A stretch of DNA of 64,000 nt from Lumnitzera littorea (taxonomy: Eukaryota > Streptophyta > Magnoliopsida > Myrtales > Combretaceae): assembly GCA_024138015.1 (NCBI GenBank), contig JAMXBB010000007.1:113512840-113576839 (forward strand), written 5' to 3'. A program made the position numbers and the translations under genes. The notes below the pieces were generated by a model. That model was not told the origin of the DNA and searched no databases. It saw only the letters and a list, made by a program, of their open reading frames with translations. Shown piece by piece: positions 11,701 to 20,300 of the stretch. Each line of letters opens with the position of its first letter. Position 1 is the first letter of the stretch.

Positions 11701-14700
11701 AAATTTGTAAATACTGGAACAACTGCAGAGGTATGCTTTTTATGGTTATGTCTATACTTTTCTGATAAATAGCATAGTCAATGGGCCTATTTTATAGGTG
11801 CCTTTACTCTCCGTCAATGTAATATGCCATGAAATGTCCTATAGATTAGGCAGTACCGGAGATTGGAAGATGGTTCCCTCAATGCACTAACTCGAGGACA
11901 GCAGCGGTTTCGTCTCTTACGGGGTTGGATTGATGCAGATGGAGTGGTTAGAATTTCTTTCTTGTCGCCTGGAAAGTTTTAGTGAAGTATGCTAATTGTC
12001 TGTTATTGCCAGAAAATCGGTATACTTGGTTTTCTCTGTTATGTTAAGTGCCTTTTTCCATCAACTTTGTTTCTTTTAGGCATGTGGAGAAGTTCAAATA
12101 ATCCAAGAAGATCAACCTTTGAGGACTCCACGGGATGCCTTTGGAAAATTGCCTTCATCAAGCACCCTTCCTACTGGAAATTCTTTCATCAAATCTCTGC
12201 GGGATGATGACTCTGATGCATGTTCCGAGGATAGCTTTGAGAGTGCCCTCTCAGTTCAAGAGCGAACGTTGCACGAGTCTGCGATGAAGGCTTGTAGTGG
12301 ATATTCCAGAATGGATGAGTCTACAAGCAGTGATGATGATACACTTGTGTCTGATTCAGAATTTGACGTGAGTGGATTGAATCCTTTTGGCTTTCTTTTT
12401 GTTCTTTTTTTGATACTTTAGGCAATGCCTAATGCTTCCAAATTTTTCTTGTGAAGATTCTTGTTTCTACATCTCCTATGAATGGATGGAACCAGTTTTT
12501 GATCTAATAAAATCAAGCTCTACCAATCGTTTAAGCTAAAAAAATTATGAGAAGAGCATTTTCTTTGCTTCTGTGTGGCGTTGGCAATAAAATCTGCAAG
12601 TTCATTAGCTTCTCTAAAGATACTAGCAATCCTTGCATTGTAGCTTCAATCATCTTTTGAATCCTCTTCACTGTGTAGAAAACATCCGAATGCAAAGGCA
12701 CTTTTCTCTTTAACCACTAAAGTTGAATCTGTCTCTGTCTATACCAGAAAATTCATTTTTGAGACCAATGCAAAACCATTTTGAATCTCCATCAATTGTA
12801 TAACCTCAATGTTGTGAACTGCACTTGTAAACCCATATATGAAAGCATTGTGCCCTCTTTCATCCTGTACAATTTTTTCTCCAAAAAACTCACGATGTGC
12901 ATTATTTCAATCTGAATTCAACTTTAAAATGGCTGCCAGGAGTCACATTCCATGTGACAATTCTTGGATTCTTGAAACTTGAAGAATACTCAGAAGCTCC
13001 TGCGATTCCTTTTTTCTTTACTTGTGGCATTCCTTTTGTGGGAGGCCACCAATTTCCCACAAATTGACGTGCGTCTTGTCTTGATTCCTAACCTGTCTCC
13101 GGACAAGAACATTTTCGTCCTGCCCAAGTATAGAGAACGTTGTAGATAGTTCATAGGAAATTTTTCCAGAGCTGTAGCCGACCACTTTCTTTACTCTTTG
13201 ATGAGTTTTCCTTTGCTTGAGTCCACAAGGCAATAAGCGTATTGGGAAGCATGAAGTTTCTGCCCTGATTAATGATCCAAGAAACTTTTGAGCTTCTGAA
13301 CTGTATTTGAACATCCATCGACAAAGGAAAGCAGATCAAATTTTATACGTATAGTTTCTTTCTGAAGCCGGTCAAAGATGTTGATGAAGATGCTATTTCA
13401 ATATCAAATGAAAGGGACATCCCATATTACTTTTAGCATCTGCAGTTAGTGAACACTGGAAAGAATATATTTGCTTAGTTGATAAAGGTGCTATTAGAAT
13501 ATTACATCCTAGCTTTTTTGTCTATCTGCAGTTAGTGAACCCTGAAAAGCATATTCTTAGAGAAGATGGTACTAAGAAGGCCCATGCATCTGCGGGGCAT
13601 TCTGGCAAAATGACAGGGTGCCAAACAAAAAGGAGATACGATGATCTTTATCACGGTATTTCAACAGCATTCTGGCCTTATTGGGTATACCGCATGTATG
13701 ATTCCTATTGTCTTGCTCAAAGGGCAGCAGGTATATCTGGATTTATGCTTTTGCTTTATAGTCTGAGCCTGTGATAGATGCAATTTTCTACTTTATACTT
13801 GGAATGATGAATGCATAGTTGCTCACTGTTTGTCATTCTCAGTTTTCATCAAGAAAGAAAATAATATCAGATTCTAGTTCTTACTTATAGTGATTTTGTC
13901 GTCCTAGTTGATAATCTGGAGTTTATATTGATTGAGATGTAGTAGGAAGGGTGCTGAATCTCAGCTACTATAAGCTTTTGGAGTTTTAGCTATATCTATA
14001 GTATTAAAACACCAAGGAGTGGTTTGGCATTTGATGTCTGTAAAGAATATTTTAATAATATAACAAACAACAAAATGGAAGTGGAAATTACAATTGGGAT
14101 GCTATTTGGAGAAGTAGGAGGGAAGTCATGCTTGGGATGCTGTTGTAGAAAAATGCAAGGGAAGTTTTTAATTTCTTACTTACCATGGTGTGGGTGGTTT
14201 CTTTGCTAGTATGATAAAGTGGGGAAAAAAGAAGTCTGTGGAAGAAGCAAAGTAAGGTTTTAGACCAGCAGAATGCCATTGACTTGCAGGAAAGTGAATG
14301 ATGGATTCAGTGGTGCAGCTGCTACTTGATAGTGGAGTCCTGTTGTCAGTTTTTTGAAAACCTGTTTATTTCTTTTTAGTATCTTCAAACTTACTATAAA
14401 ATTGTGTATACGGTGGAATGGTCATGAGAAAGTCCTTCATGTGGTTTATTGAGTATATTGATGGACAGTGAATTATTCTCGTTCTAATGATTGCCCGACA
14501 TGTCGCTTTAAAATCTTTAATCTCACTAGGTTTGAGTAACAGCTATTCCAAATTTATTTCCCTGTTGCCATAAGTGTGAGTGATTTGAGATGATGCCATA
14601 AATCCGGATATTGAGCCTTTGCATAACTGGTCAAGTTTGCTCCTTCGGTGGCCAAAAGGTAACGAGTTTCAGGGGTGTAATAACCTGGTCAACAAAAATG

Positions 14701-15868
14701 AAAGGGCAAGGGCAGGATGCAAAGATAAGGCTGTGTACACATGTGACATCCTTCCCTCATACCCTCACTTGGCTAGAGAAGTGCTTCGGCACATTGGGGT
14801 ACACCATTTGACTAGAGATTGAGTCTGCTTTTCATTTGTCAAGAAAAACTGGAGAGTATTAATTGCTCAAAAATATAAAAGAAAAAAGATAAAACCATAC
14901 AAGAGAGGAAAGTATTCCTTTTGTGTTTTGACCAAACACATAATTACAATTGCAGTGGTGGCAGGCTAATTGCAATGTCCTTAAGCTGCTGATGCAATAC
15001 TAAATTTTGTAACTACCGAAGCAGATTATCATTGTTTCAATGATGCTGATAAGTCAATTCCAACTGTTGCAGACCTGTGGAAACAGACTGTTGGGGCACC
15101 AGCAATGGATGGCTTTGTGAAGAAGCCCGATCTTCTATCATTTCACATAGCTAGTAAAATGCCAGTATCTGAGTCTAGTAGGCAGGAGCTTCTGGAAATT
15201 GATGGAACATCATATCGATTGCAGAGGGAAATTGAGTTGTTAGAGCATCTTAATCGCATCCGTTGTAAAATTTGTCAGGTAGACTTTGGTCTAGGACTTC
15301 ATTTGGTGTATGGACTGGTGCATGTCCTCCTTCCTGATTGCTGCTTGTTTGATACTGGCTATGTTTGCTTCTATTTCTTCCATGCAGACTCTGATTGCAA
15401 AGAGAAGTGACATGCTGGTGATGTCCAGTGATGGCCCTCTTGGTGCCTATGTGAATCCAGATGGGTACATCCATGAGACAATGACACTGTACAATGCAAA
15501 TGGCCTAGCACTGCAAGGGCATCCTAGTGCAGAATACAGCTGGTTCCCTGGGTATGCATTTGTAACCTGACGTTTTACTTAAAATGTTCTTATGACCTGA
15601 TAACTAGTGCGCAAGTTTTGATTGAAAAGACTTATCAGTCAAGGTTCCTGGTCAGAATTAGTGGACTTTTATTTACTGGGTTCCTTGGATGTGTTTTTTA
15701 TCGTTGAATGTTGCAATGATATGTATCTGCAGATATGCCTGGACGATTGCAAACTGTGCCAATTGTGGCACTCATCTGGGCTGGCTTTTCACTGCTACGA
15801 ACGAGAATTTGAAGCCCAAGTCATTTTGGGGAATACGAAGTGCTCAAGTTGCTGATGACATGCGGTAG
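5786..15868 (+). CDS. CRBN: Cereblon-type protein (Lon N-terminal + CULT domains), 11 exons
   Basis: Exons: 5786-5922, 6498-6580, 6665-6742, 11463-11581, 11665-11730, 11845-11946, 12080-12367, 13532-13730, 15073-15278, 15388-15551, 15733-15868. All introns are GT-AG and phases join without a stop, giving 525 aa. In animals cereblon is the substrate receptor of the CUL4-DDB1 ubiquitin ligase. Its CULT domain binds cyclic-imide degrons and thalidomide. The plant role is inferred only. The Lon N-terminal fold begins near residue 92 (VVLFPEATLPLRV). Residues about 215-291 (exon 7) form an acidic, Ser-rich linker (DDDSDACSEDSF, SSDDDTLVSDSEFD). The CULT domain (about 418-520) keeps zinc ligands C422, C425, C489, C492 and the tri-tryptophan cage W478, W484, W498 (SWFPGYAW, GWLF). 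Human CRBN is 442 aa, and the acidic linker explains part of the extra length. The ATG follows a purine-rich leader. Intron 3 (4.7 kb) is swollen by transposon fragments. Confidence 0.93.
7130..7519 (+). repeat. GT-rich retroposon-like repeat with poly-A tail (copy 1, intron 3)
   Basis: A GT-rich non-coding block ends in a tract of about 20 A (7500-7519). Its tail region (TGAATGGAAAAGGCAAGT then poly-A) resembles the end of the block at 10380-10720. The A tail and plus orientation suggest a retroposed, non-LTR-type element. No tRNA-like promoter boxes or target-site duplication were found. Confidence 0.35.
7790..8338 (+). mobile_element. Decayed Ty3/gypsy reverse transcriptase fragment in intron 3
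   Basis: Conceptual translation across several stops and frame changes gives gypsy pol blocks in the right order. These are a pre-RT segment (MMAEFEDLFMLP, GIPPLRS), the start of RT (SPFSSPVLLVKK) and the block around SYHQVKINPLDVEKTTFHTYDG, equivalent to the usual SGYHQ motif. The catalytic YxDD region is absent. It lies in the sense direction inside the cereblon gene and cannot encode a functional enzyme. Confidence 0.75.
8430..8830. repeat. GCTTGGGCTCGAGCTT-type dispersed repeat
   Basis: A segment dominated by degenerate short motifs (GGCTTGGGCTCGGGCTCGAGC, AGCTTGAGTTCAATTGAG). This composition is seen in many short non-autonomous plant DNA transposons. Both ends carry imperfect GAxTCGA/TCGAxT motifs, but I could not define terminal inverted repeats or a target-site duplication. 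Confidence 0.4.
9510..10262 (+). mobile_element. 3' end of a LINE (L1-type) retrotransposon, intron 3
   Basis: Translation with a few stops reads through the zinc-binding reverse-transcriptase domain (zf-RVT) of plant LINEs. Visible blocks are DGNRWSWPTGEVW, FTINSAYNLLRV, IPRHSFILWLATRERLLTQD, CLLCAESEEGHNHLFIMC, then a C-terminal HVWKEMNSRW segment. It ends in a LINE-like 3' UTR (TTTGTACATCCTAGC and a short TATATA tract). It is 5'-truncated, as most LINE insertions are, and non-functional. Confidence 0.8.
10380..10720 (+). repeat. GT-rich retroposon-like repeat with A-rich tail (copy 2, intron 3)
   Basis: Composition is similar to 7130-7519 (TGTGTTTGTGTACGTG and similar). The end also matches: TGAATGGGAAAAGCTAAGT followed by an A-rich tail (AAAGAAAAAGAAAAAA). 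Possibly the same short retroposon family. Similarity is low and the boundaries are uncertain. Confidence 0.3.
10735..10850. repeat. Imperfect tandem repeat of about 57 bp in intron 3
   Basis: Two adjacent units share AAGCCCTAA(T/C)(C/T)CTAGA(G/C)ATTGT and TTCTCTCAGTTAACG. The first ends near 10805 and the second near 10850. Non-coding. Confidence 0.55.
11227..11483 (+). repeat. Tandem duplication (offset about 139 bp) spanning the exon 4 splice acceptor
   Basis: The block GATAATCTGTCAATTGCA...TAATATGGTACCACTG with CACAGGAA (about 11227-11345) is repeated at about 11366-11483, where it leads into the true acceptor GCCAG (11462) and exon 4. The upper copy carries an AG after a similar tract at 11326-11327. 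Splicing there would run into a TAG within about nine codons. Confidence 0.7.
12560..12900 (-). mobile_element. Decayed RNase H (RVT_3-type) domain of a LINE, intron 7
   Basis: On the minus strand, frames joined across stops give the layout of a LINE-type RNase H. A segment NAFIYGFTSAVHNIEVIQ is followed by TETDSTLVV (the ETDS active-site-like block) and then a C-terminal SIFREANELADFIANAT. Plant LINE RNase H domains usually end in a similar REAN-ADxxAN block. It lies antisense to the cereblon gene and is non-functional. Confidence 0.55.
13436..13560 (+). repeat. Partial duplication of the exon 8 splice acceptor
   Basis: The true acceptor and exon start TATCTGCAG/TTAGTGAACCCTGAAAAG (exon from 13532) has a near copy about 90 bp upstream: CATCTGCAGTTAGTGAACACTGGAAAG beginning at 13436. 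Using the upstream copy would reach an in-frame TAG after about ten codons. Confidence 0.6.
13995..14209 (+). mobile_element. Small Helitron-like element in intron 8
   Basis: It begins TCTATAGTATTAAAACACC directly after an A and ends TGGTTTCTTTGCTAG directly before a T. A short 3' hairpin (ACCA...TGGT within ACCATGGTGTGGGTGGT) precedes the CTAG end, as in Helitrons. Length is 215 bp with no ORF. The 5' 17 bases differ from those of the element at 5093 at one position. Confidence 0.6.
14620..14822 (+). mobile_element. Au-SINE-like short retroposon in intron 8
   Basis: Order and content resemble the plant Au SINE family: a tRNA-derived head with a weak B-box-like ACGAGTTTCAGGGG (about 14662), a middle GGTCAACAA, then the hallmark GATAAGGCTGTGTACA, CTTCCCTCATACCC and GCTTCGGCACATTGGGGTACACC. 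Overlapping short ORFs here are artefacts. The assignment rests on remembered family features. Confidence 0.5.
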
Positions 15869-16170
15869 AGTAAAGATGCCCATCGGTTGGATACCTGGTG
15901 CAGCCATTGACCTCCCTTGGGGCGTGTACCTTGTCCAATAGTTCCACATAACTGTTTGAGTGAATGCAGTCGTCATCTAGGGAAATGAGATGTTGAGTTA
16001 AGATGAGAGATGCAATAACATCCTTTCAATAGTTGTCTTTTGTTCTCCCTTTGTGTATAATGTTGTACGCTCTAGTGTTAAAATGCCCAGATAGGCTATA
16101 GCCTATGGCCTATAGCAGAATACAGGTTTGTGCTAGTGGACTATGTAATTGATTTTTAGGGCATCGAAAA
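15869..16170 (+). other. Probable 3' UTR of the cereblon-type gene
   Basis: Non-coding sequence after the TAG at 15866-15868. A T-rich segment with TTTGTGTATAATGTTGTACG near 16045 is plausible near-upstream polyadenylation sequence, but no canonical AATAAA is obvious. Around 16093-16116 is an imperfect palindrome (GCTATAGCCTATGGCCTATAGC). Confidence 0.4.
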
Positions 16171-17376
16171 GTAGCCACAACATGGCTCTTGTATGTTAGG
16201 GAGTCATGGTTACTCGAGTCTTGGAATGCCAAGACTCTGTTAATCGCTTTTTCGTTGTTTATCGTATCAAAATTAGGTTTTCATGTAAAGTTATGATGAT
16301 CGTTACGTGTATGACTTTTTATGGGACTTATAGTATTTTAGGTGCAAAGTTTATTTCTAGTTATCTCTATAGATAAGAAAACAACATCGATACTGGTACA
16401 CCTGAAGAATTTTATAGAGGTTGATTTAGTATAATTTAAGAAATTTAGCATCGTATAGCTCGTTTACTTTCTAGGATAGAGGAGACAGAGAATAGAGTCA
16501 ATCATTCAGAATTACTATTACCTGGGATAGGCAAAATTTACATCCTAGTATTTACTTTGTGTGAATTTTTGCTGTAGAAAAATATTTATTTCACTTTATT
16601 AATTATAGTACTAAGTTAGTTGAAAATATGCTTCCCTAGGTTTTGGTGAGGGTATGATAATCATATTACTCGAACTTTTCATTTCCTACCCTCTGGAGAG
16701 GGAATGAAAAAATACCATATTATAAGAGAGCACAACCATTCCCTGCGAATGAGAATAAGAATTTCCTATCCAATTTTAAAGCAAATAAAGCAATGGAAAG
16801 TATTTTAAAAAAAGAAAAAAGAAAAAGGAAAAACAGCCATTCTCGTCCATTTCTATCATCTCACTTAAACAAGCTATTGGTGTCTTGTATTTACGTAGTG
16901 ATTTGCTATTAGTGTCTGGACTTGTGATGTTATTGTTGGTTTTTAGCTTTGCATGTTCACATTGCGGTATGAGTATTGACAGATTATTCATGTTCGGTGA
17001 TGAAAATATTCAATATATATATACCGTCATAAATGTCAATCAGATTTTGAATGAAAGATTCGGTATCATGGTAACTACAATATAAGAAACGCATTATCTC
17101 ATTTAATCACTAGTTTACATGGTGTAATAGGATGCCGTAATTAATAATCTCTATAAAATGGAAATGCAAATAAAATATTACTACTAACAAGATAGATGGC
17201 TGGGAGAATACATAAACGAATACAAACAGCGAGGCACTATGCAAAGAACTTGCCTAAGCCATTATAACGGGGTGAGCTTATTGATACCAAAAAAGGTTGA
17301 CAACGAGTAACAACAATAACAATATTAATTGTAAATATAAGAATTGAGTTGAGCTCGGAGCAGACTCCACCCGGAA
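16171..17376. other. Intergenic spacer between convergent genes
   Basis: AT-rich, with no coding signal on either strand. Part of the right end (roughly 17100-17376) is probably the 3' UTR of the malic enzyme gene on the minus strand. The short ORFs at 16776-17085 have no recognisable similarity. Confidence 0.5.
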
Positions 17377-20300
17377 TCAACGATAGTTTCGATATCCGGG
17401 GCTGTACATGCAGCTTTCTGCATACTTCACAAGATCCTTGGGCCGGGGAAGCCGTGAAGCCAGACCTATTATCAACATTCGAAACTGAGTCAGTCTATTT
17501 GTTAAAAAGAAAAAATTCATTGCACAAAAGAATCTAAAGGGGAAGGGAAGGTCCTGGCCGAATACAATACAAAGCTAATAAGACCGAATTGAATTAACAA
17601 AAACTTACCAAGATCATAAGCCTTGGAAGCTACTTTTGCAGCGATGTGGGCCGATATTTTTCTTATATTTGAGAATGGTGGATAGATTAGCCCTTTGTCA
17701 AAATTCTCTTGTGTCGCTTGTGCAGCCAAGGCTTCCGCTGTTCATGCATATGGGATTAGATGAAAGATTTACACAAGGAAGTGGTGAACCGAGAGCATGA
17801 ATTCCTGAAATTTACTTGGGCTACTGGGCATGTGTTGCTAGAAAATAGATAACCTCTTACTAGATGATATTGTTCATGTTATATATTGTATTCTTTCAGA
17901 TTGGAATGGTGTGATGAAAACATTGTCGAACGGGGAACGCAGGTTAAACTACATTTTTATTCCAACGATAGCCAAATTCCAGATAATTCTGATTTTATCC
18001 TTCAGGAATTGCTCCAGTGATATGAAAAACATTCATATACTTACAAGCTGCCAAAAGCAGGTCATCATGCACACGGATAGCACCAGAGACGATCAATCCC
18101 AACCCAAATCCAGGAAATATGTAAGCATTGTTTGCCTGAATGGTCATGGTAACAAGAATGAGGAGCACAAATTTTAGCAGATACTTAAATTGTTGAAAAC
18201 TAACACAAATAACCGCAAACTATTATGAGCAGAGATAGATAGGTGCCTATACCTGTCCTGGCACATAAGTTTTTCCATTGTATTCAACTCTGTCAAAGGG
18301 ACTTCCACTTGCGAAGATTGCTCGGCCCTGAAAGTCAAAAGGACAAGCAGATCAGAGATCTTGAAATTATCTTATTAAGCATGCAGGATATGCAACTTGA
18401 ATGAATGAAACCAACTTACCTCACTCCATGTATAGGCTTCTTCAGCTGTACACTCAGACTGAGAGGTTGGATTGGATAGAGCCAGGATTATCGGTTTCTG
18501 CATGTATCCAATAGATATGAGCTTCTCCTCCTTATGATTTATACACACACAAAACACAGAGAGAGAGAGAGAGAGGGAGTGAAGTGTGTGAGAGAGCGAG
18601 AGATAGAGAACCTCATTTATTGATGCCATGGCCTCAACCACATCCCTAGTAAATGTTTTCCCTACTCCAGATGATCCTATCAACACGGTTGGCTCGAGTG
18701 CCTGATACATTGACAGAGCTGATGATTAGAGGAAATCCAAAAATTTTGCATGAAAGCAACAAGCATGACACTCCTGTATTTGTCACACCTTGACTGCTTC
18801 TAGAAGGGTTCTGACAGGCTCGTGCTCATGCGCCCAAGGCTTCTTGAAATGTTGAAGAGACTCTTTACGTGAACTGACAATTAATCCCTGCAACCAAGTC
18901 ATGTAATTTATCACCCACAAGTTGCTCCATCAAAACTCAAAAGCTACTGACATGGATTTATTAGGTGCCACAACGAGTGGCCTTTCTTTACCTTTGAGTC
19001 CACAAGCCAAATCTTCTTGCGGGTTTCTTCAAGAGGGGCTTTTGTCTGAAACATTAACGTTTGCTGAGAATTCACGGAAAATAGAGATATATTAGGAGAA
19101 AACAGATATCACGAAAATGCTATACCTGTTTTGCCATCTCAAGGGCAATAAGCTCTGCTATGCCGGTTCCAGCCTTCAAAGTACAAGAAAGAAAATTGAG
19201 AAGATGGAATGGCAGGTCATGAAAATATAGTGACAAAGTGTTTTATGCCATAACAAAGATAAACAAAGATTGCACAACACGACATAGTTTCCTTTATTTG
19301 ATATTCTCATGTGCTGTGTTGCATTTCCGTCAGATATCCAGCACAAGATAAGCAGATAAATTTCCATAATAATGAAGAGGAAAAAGGTGAAAAATGGGAT
19401 TCCAAATAATTAAAGGAAAACAGCAGCTTCGCTTGGTTAATTAGAATCAAGATAATCTCATGATTGGATTTCTGGATTCTTCAATAGCTGCAAGGCAAGA
19501 GCAGGGCAGTCAGAAAGGGCAGAATAGCTTTTAGACTCACCTCTCCAGCACCAAGAAATAAATACTTCTGTTCAGCTAATTGTTGGCCTACTGATCTCAG
19601 AGCAGCAATAAGACCAGCAAGTACCACAGATGCTGTACCCTGCAAACAAAAGAAAGATGTTGACTATGGACATTAATGTGTAAGGAAGATCTATAAAAAA
19701 TAATAGTTAAGTGACCACGGATGTTGAGAAAATAGAAGTTCAAAAAGGGGGTACACTAAAAGCATTCAGAAAAATAAAGAAAAAACCTAATTGTCCGAAT
19801 GATCTATAGATTGCTTGACATACATGATCAGGTAAGAAACATGAATACAACTTATATGGCACTTTACCTGTATGTCATCATTGAAGACAAGATGAGTAGG
19901 ACTATATTTTGCGAGCAGTTCAAATGCATTGTGGTTGGCAAAATCCTCGAACTGAAAAAAGAATAGCTGGTATGTTAATCCAAATGGACTTGCAGTTTGG
20001 ACAACAAAGATCTTGATGCAACTATGAAAGTAATCTCTTCACCACAAAATGAGACTTAAGGGCTCACTTGTACGAGGACTTTCTCCCCATAATTCTGCTT
20101 AACAGCTGACATGAACTCTTCCAGAAGTTCAGCATATTCCTGAAGCACACAAGGGAAAGCCCTTTAATTCATGCTATGAAGTGAATAAATAACACATTCC
20201 AAAACCACAAGAAATCGGCATTAACACCAGCTTTTTTATATATGAATTATCAGGGCAAGTTAAAAAAACTGCAGATACCTGCCCGGTTGCCCTTTTTTGC

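Noticed and set aside
12119..12421. Open frame that seems to start a gene of its own
   Set aside because: It is exon 7 of the cereblon-type gene reading on into the intron, and its first codon is TTG, not ATG.
16090..16118. Palindrome-like GCTATAGCCTATGGCCTATAGC after the cereblon stop codon
   Set aside because: The stem is only 7 bp and imperfect, and could be chance in AT-rich DNA. No terminator or RNA role can be claimed.
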